From contig NZ_JAOEGB010000017.1 of assembly GCF_025420585.1 (NCBI RefSeq), positions 62,001 to 126,000 on the forward strand: a stretch of 64,000 nt of DNA, written 5' to 3'. The first letter of the stretch is position 1, and the number at the start of each line of letters is the position of its first letter. Shown in pieces: positions 49,357-60,500 of the stretch. The notes below the pieces were generated by a model that saw only the letters and a program-made list of their open reading frames with translations, was not told the DNA's origin and ran no database searches. Source of the DNA: Planotetraspora sp. A-T 1434 (GTDB lineage Bacteria; Actinomycetota; Actinomycetes; Streptosporangiales; Streptosporangiaceae). A program made the translations under genes and the position numbers.

Positions 49357-50582
49357 AGCCTCCCCCTCCCGCGCAGGGAGGCGTCGAGCACCTCGGCGGT
49401 GTGCGCGACCCGGATCTCGCCCTTGCCGGTCCGCCGGAGGGACGCCGCGATCTGCATGGTGCAGCCCGGGTTGGCGGACACGAGCAGGTCGGCGCCGGTG
49501 GCGAGGACCCGCTCCGCCTTACGGTCGCCCAGCTCCCTGGCGGGCTCCGGCTGGAACAGGTTGTAGGTCCCTGCCGACCCGCAGCAGATGGCCGACTCCG
49601 CGATCTCCCGCAGCTCCAGCCCGGGAATCGCCCTGAGCAGCTCGCGGGGCTGGGAGCGCACCCCCTGGGCGTGGGCGAGATGGCAGGCGTCGTGGTAGGC
49701 CACGGAGATCGGCAGCGGGTGGCGCTCGGCGACCGGCCCCAGCTCGACCAGGAACTCCGCGAGGTCGCGGACCCGTAACGCCCCGGCCCGCTCGGCCCAT
49801 CCGGGATCGTCCCGCAGCACCTCGGCGTACTCCTTCATGCTCGACCCGCACCCGGCGGCGTTGACCACGACCGTGTCGACGCCGGCCTTCTCAAAAGTCG
49901 CGATCGTCCGCTTGGCGAACTTCCTCGCCTCGGCCTCCCGGCCCGCGTGCAGCGACAGCGCGCCGCAGCAGCCCTGGTGCCGGGGGATGACCACGTCACA
50001 GCCCTCCAGCGCCAGCACGCGGGCCGTCGCGGCGTTGACCTGGGGGAAGAACTCGCCCTGCACGCAGCCGGTCAGCAGCCCCACCGTGGCCCTGCGCCGG
50101 CTCCTCGCCCTGACGACGGGCGGGAGCCGTACGGGGCGTGCGGACGGGGGAGCCAGCTCGGCCATCGCGCCCAGCGAGGGGTTCACCCGCTCCAGGAACG
50201 GCTGGAGCCGCTTGCTCAGCGCCATCGGGAGGCGCATGGCGCGCAGCCTCCGCCGGTAGGGGAACAGCGCGAAGACCAGCCCCCTGATCGCCCGGTCGTC
50301 GGGGGTTCGCGCGTGCTCCTTCTCGACCACGCCCCGCGTCCGCTCGATCAGCCGGTCGTACCGCACCCCGGAGGGGCAGGCCGTCACGCAGGCCATGCAG
50401 CCGAGGCACGCGTCGAAGTGGCCCGCCATCTCGCCGGTGACCGGCGTGCCCTCGACATGCTGGCCCATCAGGTGGATCCGCCCGCGAGGGGAGTCCATCT
50501 CCTCGCCCCACAGGACGTACGTCGGGCACGTGGGCAGGCAGAAGCCGCAGTGCACGCAGTCCTTGATCAGCTCGGGGTCCAT
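49353..50582 (-). CDS. glcF: Glycolate oxidase iron-sulfur subunit GlcF
   Basis: 409 residues. Two 4Fe-4S ferredoxin motifs lie in the first 75 residues: CVHCGFCLPTCP at 9-20 and CLGCMACVTACP near 59-70. Two CCG-type cysteine-rich domains follow (HQGCCGALSLHAG and ICCGSAGTYNLF). It passes electrons from the flavin subunits to the respiratory chain. ATG 50582 shares one base with the glcE stop (TGATG), and its end overlaps iclR. Confidence 0.95.
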   Translation of the reverse strand: MDPELIKDCVHCGFCLPTCPTYVLWGEEMDSPRGRIHLMGQHVEGTPVTGEMAGHFDACLGCMACVTACPSGVRYDRLIERTRGVVEKEHARTPDDRAIRGLVFALFPYRRRLRAMRLPMALSKRLQPFLERVNPSLGAMAELAPPSARPVRLPPVVRARSRRRATVGLLTGCVQGEFFPQVNAATARVLALEGCDVVIPRHQGCCGALSLHAGREAEARKFAKRTIATFEKAGVDTVVVNAAGCGSSMKEYAEVLRDDPGWAERAGALRVRDLAEFLVELGPVAERHPLPISVAYHDACHLAHAQGVRSQPRELLRAIPGLELREIAESAICCGSAGTYNLFQPEPARELGDRKAERVLATGADLLVSANPGCTMQIAASLRRTGKGEIRVAHTAEVLDASLRGRGRL

Positions 50583-51769
50583 CAGATGCCTCCCACGAAC
50601 CGGCCGGGGGACATCCGTCGATCGGGATCGAAGCGAGCCTTGACGCTGCGCATCAGCCCCAGCGCGCCGGTTCCGCCCCAGAAGTCCAGCTCAGAGGGCG
50701 CGGTCAGGACGATCAGCCGTCCGCCGTCAGGCCGGATCTCGTCCCGCACGGCGGCGACGAAGGCGGCCACCTTCCCGGGATCCGACTCCGCGGGAAGCGC
50801 CACGTGCAGGTCGGCCGTGCCGGCCGAGCCGCGGACGTGCGGCGCGAGGCTCAGGCGCGCGGCGTGCGCGGCGACCGCGTGCAGCGTGCCCTCGAGCGCG
50901 GCGGGCAGCACCCGCAGGGCGAGCAGGAGGTCGTCGCCGGGAAGGCGTCCCCACCACGTGGGCGGCTCCTCGCCGATGTGGGCGTCCCCGCCCATCAGGT
51001 CCTGTACGGCTTTCGCCCGCTCGGCCGCCGCCACGCCCTCGACCAGGATGGACAGGACCACGGGACCGTGCGGGCCGGACCGGTCGAGCTCGATCGCGGC
51101 CGGTTCGAGCGGAGACGCGGCCAGCGCCCCCACCACGCCGGGGTCGGCGGACGAGGTCGTCACCCACCGGCTGTCGGCGGGCAGCGGGTGCAGGCGGAAC
51201 GTCGCCTCCGTGATGACGCCGAGCGTGCCGTACGAGCCGGTGAACAGCTTGCCCAGGTCATAGCCCGCGACGTTCTTGACCACCTTGCCGCCCGCCCTGG
51301 CGATCGTGCCGTCGGCCAGCACCACCGTGATGCCGATGAGCAGGTCGCGGGCCGTGCCGTACCGGAACCTGAGCGGCCCGGCGACGCCGGTGGCGAGCGT
51401 CCCGCCCACCGTGGCGCCTTCGCCCGGCGCGTCGAGGGCGAGCCGCTGCCCGGCGGCGGCCAGCGTCCCGGCCAGCGCGTCGAGGGTAACCCCCGCCTGG
51501 ACCTTGACAACGAGATCACCGGCGACGTGTTCCAGCACATCGTTGAGGCAGCAGGTGTCGATCAGGAGGTCGCAGCGCTCGGGCGGCGGCCCCCAGTGCA
51601 GCGTGGTCCCCCCGCCGACGGGGACCACGGCGAGGTCGTGGTCGGCGGCCACGCGGAGCACCGCCGCGATCTCCTCCGTCGTCTCCGGCAGCGCCACCCA
51701 GCGCGGCCGGACGCCCGCCACCGCGTCGCCCCCGTCTGCCGCGCGGACCGTCACGCCGGGAACGATCAT
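50582..51769 (-). CDS. glcE: Glycolate oxidase FAD-binding subunit GlcE
   Basis: A 395-residue PCMH-type FAD-binding protein. LAVVPVGGGTTLHWG and GATVGGTLATGVAGPLRFRY are the FAD-contacting loops, and VVKNVAGYDLGKLFTGSYGT is typical of GlcE. It is shorter than GlcD, as usual. ATG 51769 overlaps the glcD stop by one base. Together with GlcD and GlcF it oxidises glycolate to glyoxylate. Confidence 0.94.
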   Translation of the reverse strand: MIVPGVTVRAADGGDAVAGVRPRWVALPETTEEIAAVLRVAADHDLAVVPVGGGTTLHWGPPPERCDLLIDTCCLNDVLEHVAGDLVVKVQAGVTLDALAGTLAAAGQRLALDAPGEGATVGGTLATGVAGPLRFRYGTARDLLIGITVVLADGTIARAGGKVVKNVAGYDLGKLFTGSYGTLGVITEATFRLHPLPADSRWVTTSSADPGVVGALAASPLEPAAIELDRSGPHGPVVLSILVEGVAAAERAKAVQDLMGGDAHIGEEPPTWWGRLPGDDLLLALRVLPAALEGTLHAVAAHAARLSLAPHVRGSAGTADLHVALPAESDPGKVAAFVAAVRDEIRPDGGRLIVLTAPSELDFWGGTGALGLMRSVKARFDPDRRMSPGRFVGGI

Positions 51770-53217
51770 CAGAACTGCTCCGCCAGGCCGGACTCCACCA
51801 GCGGGTGGACGCCCTTGCGCACCCCCGGTACCTCGCCGCACAGCCGCGGCGTGGGGAAGACCTTGCCGGGGTTGGACAGGCCCTTCGGGTCGAAGGCGCA
51901 CCGCACGAGTTGCATGGTGTCGAGGTCCTCCTCGCTGAACATTCGCGGCATATAGCGGGATTTATCCACACCTACGCCATGTTCACCAGTGATCGAGCCG
52001 CCGTGGTCGATGCACAGGTCGAGGATGCGCCCGCTGACGACCTCGGCGCGCTCGCCCTGGCCGGGTACGGCGTCGTCGAACAGGACCAGCGGATGGAGGT
52101 TGCCGTCGCCTGCGTGGAAGACGTTGGCCACCCGGATGCCGAACTCCTCCTGGAGCCGGTCGATCCCGGCCAGCACCTCGGGCAGGGCCGTGCGGGGGAC
52201 CACGCCGTCCTGCACGATGTAGGCGGGGCTGATCCGGCCCACGGCGGCGAACGCCGACTTGCGGCCCTTCCAGATCGCGGCCCGCTCCTCGGCGGAAGCG
52301 GCCACGCGGATCTCGAACGCGCCGCTCTCGCGGCAGATCCTCTCCACGGCGGCGAACTGGTGCTCCACCTCGGCATGCGGCCCGTCCAGCTCCACGATGA
52401 GCACGGCTCCCGCCCCGGCGGGGTAGTCGCAGCGGACCGCCGCCTCCGCCGCCTCGATGGCGAGGGCGTCCATCATCTCGATGGCGGCGGGGACGACGCC
52501 CGCCGCGATGATCGCCGACACGGCCTGGCCGCCGCCCTCGATGCCGGAGAAGGCCGCCAGCAGGGTCGTGACCGACTCCGGCAGCGGCGACAGCCGTACG
52601 GTGACCTTGGTGGCGATGCCGAGCGTGCCCTCCGAGCCGATGAACGCGCCGAGCAGGTCGTAGCCGGGATCGCGGTCGGAGAGCTCGACGATCTCCCCGT
52701 CGGGGGTGACCAGCTCGATCCCGAGGACGTGGTTGACCGTGAAGCCGTACTTCAGGCAGTGCGCGCCGCCCGAGTTCTCCGCGACGTTGCCGCCGATGGA
52801 GCAGATCTGCTGGCTGGACGGGTCGGGGGCGTAGTAGTAGCCCTGGTCTCTGACGGCCTCGGTGATCGCCAGGTTGGTCACTCCCGGCTCGACGACGGCC
52901 CGCCGGTTGGGGATGTCGATCTCCAGGATGCGGCGCATGCGCGAGGTGACGATGAGCACGCCGTCGGTCCGGGGGAGGGCGCCTCCGGACAGGCCCGTCC
53001 CCGACCCCCGCGCCACGAACGGCACGCCGAACTCGTCGCACAGCCGTACGACGGCCGCGACCTGCTCGGCCGTCTCCGGAAGCACGACCACCCCGGGAGT
53101 GGCCCGGTGATAGGTCAGCCCGTCACACTCGTACGTCCGCAACCGCACCGGATCCGTGATCACCGCGTCCGGGGTCAGGACTTCCCCTAGTCGCGCTGCG
53201 AGCCGTTGGAGAGACAT
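51769..53217 (-). CDS. glcD: Glycolate oxidase subunit GlcD
   Basis: 482 residues. The FAD domain has VPFVARGSGTGLSGGALP, the ICSIGGNVAENSGGAHCLKY loop and GSEGTLGI. The C-terminal catalytic part has NVFHAGDGNLHPLVLFD and ITGEHGVGVDK. It is the main flavin subunit of glycolate (2-hydroxyacid) oxidase. ATG 53217 has a GGAGGA ribosome site 14 bases upstream. It heads the tightly overlapping glcDEF-iclR operon, whose promoter must lie in the 390-base gap that also holds a nuclease-gene remnant and two palindromes. Confidence 0.95.
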   Translation of the reverse strand: MSLQRLAARLGEVLTPDAVITDPVRLRTYECDGLTYHRATPGVVVLPETAEQVAAVVRLCDEFGVPFVARGSGTGLSGGALPRTDGVLIVTSRMRRILEIDIPNRRAVVEPGVTNLAITEAVRDQGYYYAPDPSSQQICSIGGNVAENSGGAHCLKYGFTVNHVLGIELVTPDGEIVELSDRDPGYDLLGAFIGSEGTLGIATKVTVRLSPLPESVTTLLAAFSGIEGGGQAVSAIIAAGVVPAAIEMMDALAIEAAEAAVRCDYPAGAGAVLIVELDGPHAEVEHQFAAVERICRESGAFEIRVAASAEERAAIWKGRKSAFAAVGRISPAYIVQDGVVPRTALPEVLAGIDRLQEEFGIRVANVFHAGDGNLHPLVLFDDAVPGQGERAEVVSGRILDLCIDHGGSITGEHGVGVDKSRYMPRMFSEEDLDTMQLVRCAFDPKGLSNPGKVFPTPRLCGEVPGVRKGVHPLVESGLAEQF

Positions 53218-53416
53218 TTCAGTACCGTTCCTCCTCCCGCATCTCCAGCAGAGATTTCGTAACTGTGTTGTTCGTATCGACCGGCTGCACGGCGAGTTGA
53301 TCATCGATCGATGCCGGCAGCGCTGTCCGGTCGGCCGTGGCGGGCATCGCCCCGCCTTCCCGGATCCGCTGGTCGAGAGAGTCCTCGTCTTCAGTCGAAT
53401 CATCTCGCAGAGCAGG

Positions 53417-53539
53417 GGCCACGGCACCCGCGTAGAAGTCCCGCGTGGGTCGGTCATCGAGCATGTCGAGAAGGACGACGATGTGGCCCCACGGAATTTG
53501 TCCAACAGCTTGTTGGACAATTTCCGGCCACGCTTTGGC
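53417..53539 (-). pseudogene. DUF1016 (YhcG-type) nuclease fragment
   Basis: The minus-strand frame reads AKAWPEIVQQAVGQIPWGHI then VVLLDMLDDRPTRDFYAGAV, which closely follows the N-terminal DUF1016 motif (WPEIV..., PW.HN..LLDKLDD...R.WYA). Only about 40 codons match. The frame stays open to 53219 but the rest does not resemble the family, and the catalytic PD-(D/E)XK half is absent. It is a remnant of an accessory nuclease gene left between glcD and malate synthase. Confidence 0.7.
53493..53525. promoter_or_regulatory. Long palindrome upstream of the glc operon
   Basis: GGAATTTGTCCAACA and TGTTGGACAATTTCC form a 15-base inverted repeat with one mismatch and a GCT loop. It lies about 280 bases before glcD and inside the DUF1016 remnant. 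It could be an operator for the glc promoter, or chance symmetry in the remnant's coding sequence. Confidence 0.5.
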
Positions 53540-53551
53540 GCGTACACCATG

Positions 53552-53595
53552 CGTGGTCAGGAATCGTCCGCTCAGGCGGACGATTCCTGACCACG
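53552..53595 (-). terminator. aceB: Perfect 20-bp hairpin after malate synthase
   Basis: CGTGGTCAGGAATCGTCCGC and GCGGACGATTCCTGACCACG are exact reverse complements with a TCAG loop. The hairpin begins 12 bases beyond the aceB stop codon, in the right place for a terminator. There is no T-run, as is usual for actinobacterial terminators. Confidence 0.85.
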
Positions 53596-53607
53596 AAATC
53601 CGTCATG

Positions 53608-55194
<1,587 letters not shown>

Positions 55195-55204
55195 CGAGGC
55201 TCCT

Positions 55205-55240
55205 TTCCACTATGCGGAAATATCGTTCTGAATAGTGGAA
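55205..55240. promoter_or_regulatory. Double IclR-like operator before malate synthase
   Basis: TTCCACTATGCGGAA (55205-55219) and, reversed, TTCTGAATAGTGGAA (55226-55240) are two 15-bp copies of one motif in inverted orientation, with 13 of 15 bases matching. Each is itself partly palindromic (TTCC...GGAA), the form typical of IclR-family sites. The first copy touches the aceB ribosome site, so occupancy would block expression. Confidence 0.75.
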
Positions 55241-55373
55241 TCGACGCTACTCCACCCGTTACTGGAGGGTCAACGCGGGGTGCGGCACTCAGGGGAGTGC
55301 CCCGGGAGTCCTCGGGGAGCCCTCGGGGGCTTCCCCGATGGGCGGGAGCCGTACGGGACCGAACAATCGAGGC

Positions 55374-56057
55374 ATGAGAAAGCAGACGCTGATCGTCGCC
55401 GGAACCGTCCTGGGCGCGGGGCTGGCCCTGACCGCGTGCGACCTGAAGGTGGACTTCGGAGGGGAGCAGGCCACCGAGTCCTATGACGTGGCCGACAAAG
55501 TGGCCGTCCTCGACGCCCACACCGGGTCCGGAGACATCGTGGTGAACGAGTCGGACAGGTCCGGCGTCCACGTCACCGAGACCCTGCACTGGCGCGGCGA
55601 GAAGCCGCGGAACGGGCACAGCGTCAGCGGGGGCACGCTGACCTTGGACTACAACTGCCACGACTGCTGGATCGACTACCGGGTCGAGGTCCCGCGCGGA
55701 CTGGACGTCAAGATCGACTCGGGGTCGGGGACGATCACGCTGCGCCAGCTGACCGGCCCGGTGGTCGCCTCCACGGGGTCCGGGGACGTCGACGCGAGGG
55801 GGCTGGCCGGCAAGAACGTCTCGGCGAGCACCGGGTCGGGTGACGTCAAGCTGAGGTTCGCCGCCGTGCCCGACCAGGTGCACGCCGAGACCGGCTCGGG
55901 GGACGGCCTGGTGTGGGTGCCCTCCGGGGCGTACAACGTGACCACCGAGACCGGCTCGGGCGACCGGGACGTGCAGGTCACCCAGGATCCGTCCGCCCCG
56001 CGCACGATCGTGGTGAAGACCGGGTCCGGCGACGCCAAGATCTACAAGACGGGGTAG
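55374..56057 (+). CDS. DUF4097-type beta-repeat lipoprotein
   Basis: A 227-residue lipoprotein from ATG 55374, with a short signal and lipobox (LTAC, Cys about 22). The mature part is a run of short beta-strands with six TGSGD repeats plus one DSGSG, spaced 18-25 residues apart, as in a right-handed beta-helix of the DUF4097 family. The function is unknown; the protein is outside the membrane. A CHDC pair near 100 could form a disulfide. Its 3' end overlaps the convergent flavin oxidase gene by 16 bases. Confidence 0.85.
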   Translation: MRKQTLIVAGTVLGAGLALTACDLKVDFGGEQATESYDVADKVAVLDAHTGSGDIVVNESDRSGVHVTETLHWRGEKPRNGHSVSGGTLTLDYNCHDCWIDYRVEVPRGLDVKIDSGSGTITLRQLTGPVVASTGSGDVDARGLAGKNVSASTGSGDVKLRFAAVPDQVHAETGSGDGLVWVPSGAYNVTTETGSGDRDVQVTQDPSAPRTIVVKTGSGDAKIYKTG

Positions 56058-57391
56058 TTGCTGCGGAACAGCCCGTTCGGGTCGCGGCGGCGCTTGATGT
56101 CGCGCAGCCGGGCCAGGACGTCGCCGGGGAACGCCGACGCGGCCTTCTCACCGTAGCCGAGACAGGTGAACGGCTTGCGCCCGGTCGTGTGCGGCACCAG
56201 CGCCCGCGAGATGGCCGCCTGCCGCTCCTTGACCGCCTCCCCTGCCTCGGGAGAGATCATGATTCCCAGCAGCGCCAGCAGGTACGGCTCGGCGACATGG
56301 CCGCACGCGCCCGATCCGGGTCCGGTACGGCTCAGCGCGCCGCCGAGGTGACGAACCTGCACCGACACGAGCGGCGCGATGTCCCCCGCCGCGGCCATCA
56401 GGTCTCCGGTCACCATGTCGTCGAGGCCGGTCAGGAGCTCGGAGCGGAGCAGGCCCGCGCCGGGCTCGGTCGGCTCGGCGCAGATGGTGCCGAGCGCCTC
56501 GATCGGAAGCGCCGCCCGCGTGTCGAGGACGGCCCCCGGGATCCGCTCGAACCCGCGCAGGAGGTCTCGGCCCTCGCGGGTCTCGCCGAGGAACGCCACG
56601 TCGACCGCGACGGCCGACAGGCCGCGCAGCGGCTCGGGAACCTGCGGGAACGGCGGGAACCGGAGCAGCGAGAACCACACGGCCAGCTCCTCGGGTGCCG
56701 CCGCCGTCACCTCCCGGAAGACCGCGAGCACCTCGGCGGCGCGGGCGGCCGGCCACACGAGGCGACCGCCGTAGAGGGCGGGAGCCGGGTGCAGGTCGAA
56801 CTCCATGGCCGTCACCAGCGCGAAGTCGCCGCCGCCACCGCGCAGCGCCCAGAACAGGTCCGGGTCGGACTCCGCCGTCACACGGGCGGGTGCCCCTTCG
56901 GCGTCGATCACATCGAAGGCCCGGACGCCGTCCGCCGCGAAGCCGTACCGGCGGCTGAACCAGCTCAGGCCGCCGCCGAGCGTGAAGCCGGTCGCGCTCA
57001 CGACGGGGGAGCTTCCGGCGAGGCCGGTGAGCCCGTGCTTGCCCGAGGCGACCAGGATCTCGCCCCACCGCGCGCCCGCCTCGACCCGCGCGAGCCGCCG
57101 CTCGGGCGTGATCTCGACCCCGCGCATCCGGCCGGTGCGCAACAGGATCGTCCCGTCTAGCTCGGTCGTCGCGCCGTGCCCGGAGGGCTGGGTGGCGACG
57201 CTGAGCCCGGCCAGGCGGGCGTAACCCACGACAGCGGCCGCGTCCGCGGCGTCCTCGACCGTCACGACCGCGCGGACCCGCTGGTCCACTGACCGGTTCC
57301 AGGGCAGGCGCGCGGTCTCGAAGTCGTCGTCTCCGGGCGCCAGAACCTCGCCCCGCACCGCGCGCCGCAGGTCGTTTCCGATGGCTGTCAT
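56042..57391 (-). CDS. FAD-binding oxidoreductase with BBE domain
   Basis: A 449-residue PCMH/BBE flavoprotein. QPSGHGATTELDG carries the histidine likely to bind FAD covalently, GSSPVVSATGFTLGGGLSW and RYGFAADGV line the flavin, and RRRDPNGLFRSNYPV is the BBE C-terminus. The second covalent link (Cys in bicovalent members) is not present at the usual place, so attachment is probably single. It oxidises an alcohol, sugar or secondary metabolite; the substrate is unknown. It is divergent from the SARP regulator gene, which may control it. Confidence 0.9.
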   Translation of the reverse strand: MTAIGNDLRRAVRGEVLAPGDDDFETARLPWNRSVDQRVRAVVTVEDAADAAAVVGYARLAGLSVATQPSGHGATTELDGTILLRTGRMRGVEITPERRLARVEAGARWGEILVASGKHGLTGLAGSSPVVSATGFTLGGGLSWFSRRYGFAADGVRAFDVIDAEGAPARVTAESDPDLFWALRGGGGDFALVTAMEFDLHPAPALYGGRLVWPAARAAEVLAVFREVTAAAPEELAVWFSLLRFPPFPQVPEPLRGLSAVAVDVAFLGETREGRDLLRGFERIPGAVLDTRAALPIEALGTICAEPTEPGAGLLRSELLTGLDDMVTGDLMAAAGDIAPLVSVQVRHLGGALSRTGPGSGACGHVAEPYLLALLGIMISPEAGEAVKERQAAISRALVPHTTGRKPFTCLGYGEKAASAFPGDVLARLRDIKRRRDPNGLFRSNYPVL

Positions 57392-57541
57392 GCTTTCTCC
57401 TCATGTCGTCGTGGCATGTCGTCGTAGCTTTCGCCCCATACGGTGCCGCGCACGGTTTGTGAAGGAGCTGTGGCCGGCTAGGAGTCGGCTGTCCGGCGAC
57501 TGGACGCCTAGGCTTAAGAACCGGATCACTGGGAAGGAGCC

Positions 57542-60500
57542 ATGGACTTTCGCCTGTTCGGCCCGCTCGAGGTCACGGATCCCGCGGGCCGTGCCGTCGA
57601 GCTGGGCACCCCCAAGCAGCGCGCCGTGCTGGCCATGCTCGCCCTGGAGCCGGGACGGGTGGTCTCCCTCGACCGGCTGATCGACGAGCTGTGGTCGGGC
57701 GAGGCCCCCTCCAGCGCGACGGGGACGCTCCAGGCGTACATCTCCCAGCTCCGGCGCGCGCTGGAGCCCGGCCGGACGCCGAGGACGCCGCCGAAGGTGC
57801 TGCTCACCCGCGAGCCGGGATACGTGCTGGCCGTGGCTCCCGGCCAGGTGGACCTCGTCCGGTTCACCGTCTGGGCCGAGGACGGCCGGCGGGCGCTCGG
57901 GGAGGGCGCGCACCGCAGGGCCGCCGACCTGCTCGACCGGGCGCTCGCCACCTGGCGGGGGGAGCCGCTCGCCGAGTTCTCCGGATACGAGTTCGCGCAG
58001 CCGGTCGTCGCGCGGCTGTCCGAGCTGCGGGCGTCCGCGACCGAAGACTGGTTCGAGGCCCGGCTGGCGCTGGGAGAGGGCGGCTCGTGCGTCGCCGATC
58101 TGGAGGCGCTCGTCGAGGCGTATCCGTACCGCGAGCGGCTGTGGGGTCTGCTCGTGCTCGCGCTCTACCACGCCGGACGGCAGGCCGACGCCCTGGCCGC
58201 GCTTCGCAGGGTGCGGTCGCTCCTCGCCGGCGAGCTGGGCCTGGAGCCCGGCCCGGAGCTGCGGCGGGTGGAGCAGGCGGTCTTCGAGCAGTCTCCCGTC
58301 CTCGACGCCGTCCGTGCTCCGGCCCACATCTCCGCCGCACCTCAGCCCGTCACCCCTGTGTCCGGGACGGGGCTCGTGGCCCGGGAGGAGCAACTTCGCC
58401 TCCTGTCCCGGCGCCTCGCGGACGTACGGCGGGGCCGCGGCGGCGTGCTGCTGGTCTCCGGCGAAGCGGGCATCGGCAAGACCCGGCTGGCCGAGGCCGC
58501 CGCCGACGAGGCGGCGGCCGTCGGGGTGGCCGTCGCCTGGGGACGCTGCGCCGAGGACACCGGCGCTCCGGCGTTCTGGCCGTGGCTGCAGGTGCTGCGC
58601 GACCTCGGAGCGGACGACGCGCTCGCGGGAGAACCGCTCGGCGCCGACCCCGGGCGAGGACAGGCGGCGCTCTTCGAGCTGCACGAGCGCGTGGTGCGCG
58701 GCCTGGCGGCGGGCGGCCCGGCCCTGGTCGTGCTGGATGACCTACACTGGGCGGACGCCTCCTCCCTGCGGCTGCTCGCGTTCGCGGCCGGCGAGCTCCA
58801 CCGCGTGCCCGTGCTGGTCCTCGCCACCATGCGGCCCGAGCCGGGCGAAGCCCCCGACCAGCTGCGCGAGACGCTCGCCACGCTGGCGAGGGAGCGCGGA
58901 GCCGAGCGCGTCGCCCTGCCGCCCTTCACCCGCGACGACGTCCTGTCCTACCTCGGCGGGCGCGCCCTCGCCGACTCCGCCCTCGCCGGCGTGCTCTTCG
59001 AGCGGACGGGCGGCAATCCGTTCTACCTGGGCGAGCTGCTGCGCCTGCTGGGCAGCGAGCACCGGCTTCACGCGGCGTCGCTGGGCGTGCCGGAAGGCGT
59101 CCGCGAGGTGATCGGCCGCCGGGTGGCGCGGCTGCCCGAGCCGACGCGGTCGCTGCTCCGGTCAGCGGCGGTGCTCGGCCGGGAGATCGGCATCGACGTG
59201 CTGGAGGCAGTCACGGGAACGCCGGCGGAGGAGGTCATGGCGCTGCTCGAACCGGCCGTGGCCACGGGGCTGCTCGTGGAGCTTCCCGACGGCTTCGACT
59301 ACCGGTTCTCGCACGCCCTCGTCAGGGACGCGCTCTACGCCGACCTCAGCCGGGTGGAGAAGGCGCGGCTGCACCTGCGCACGGGACAGGCGCTGGAGAC
59401 GCTGCCCGGCGTCGAGGTTTCCGTGCTCGCCCACCACTTCGGGATGGCGTCCCGCGCCGGGGGAGCCGCCAAGGCCGTCGGCTACGCGGTGCAGGCCGCG
59501 CGGCAGGCCACCGCGCGGTGCGCCTACGACGAGGCGGTGGACTTCTGGGGCAGGGCCATCGCCGCGCTCGGCCCCGGAGACCCGGCACGGCGCTGTGAGC
59601 TGCTGATCGGGCGCGGGCGGGCTCTGCGGCTCATCGGGGACTCCGAGCAGGCCCGGATCCTGCTGGAGGAGGCGATCGCGCTCGCCGCGGACATCGGGGA
59701 GCGCGCGGCGCTGATCGAGGCCGTCACGGTGTTCGGCGGCCTCTCCGTGTGGAACTGGCGGCCCTACGGCTCGGTCGACGAGAAAATGATCGCCCTGCTG
59801 GAGGGCCTCCTCGGTGCTCAAGACGACGGGGAGCCGCTCGAGGACGCCGAACGGGCCGCGCTGCTGAGCAACCTCGGCATGGAGCTCACCTACTCCCCAC
59901 GCCGCGCCGAGGGGGAACGGCACGCCGAGGAGGCGGTCGCCATCGCCCGCGGGCTGGGAGATCCCCAGCTCCTCGCCCGCTCGCTGAACAACTACGTGCT
60001 CGCCTCATGGGTGCCCCAGCGTGAGGACGAGCGCCGCCGCGCCGCGGAGGAGATGCTCGCCGCGTCCAACCTTCCGGCCGCCGCCGAGCTGGTGGGCCGG
60101 GTGTTCCACATGGTCAGCCTGCTCAAGGCGGGCGAGCTGGCCGAATGGCACCGCGACCTGGCGCGCTGCGAGCGGCTGGTGCACGAGCTGCGCCGCCCGG
60201 AGCTCACCGCCATGGTCCGGATCGCCGAAGCCGCCGGCCGCACGCTCCAGGGCAGGTGGGAGGAGGCCGAGCGGCTGGCGGGCGAGTTCAGCGGCCTGAT
60301 CGAGGGGTTCAGCATGTGGGGGCTCGACTACGCCGGGCTGATCACGGTGTATACCTGCAGGAGGGCGCAGGGACGCGCCGGGGAGCTGGTGGAGCGGCTC
60401 GTCACCCGCTCATCGGACCCCGAGATGGTGCCGCTGCGCCCCGTCGCCGTGCTGGCCGCTCTCGACGCGGGCGACCCCGCGCTCGCCCGCGATCTGGTGG

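Noticed and set aside
53219-53464. An 81-codon minus-strand ORF just before glcD
   Set aside because: Its ATG is an internal Met of the DUF1016 remnant and the rest resembles nothing; treated as part of the pseudogene region, not a gene.
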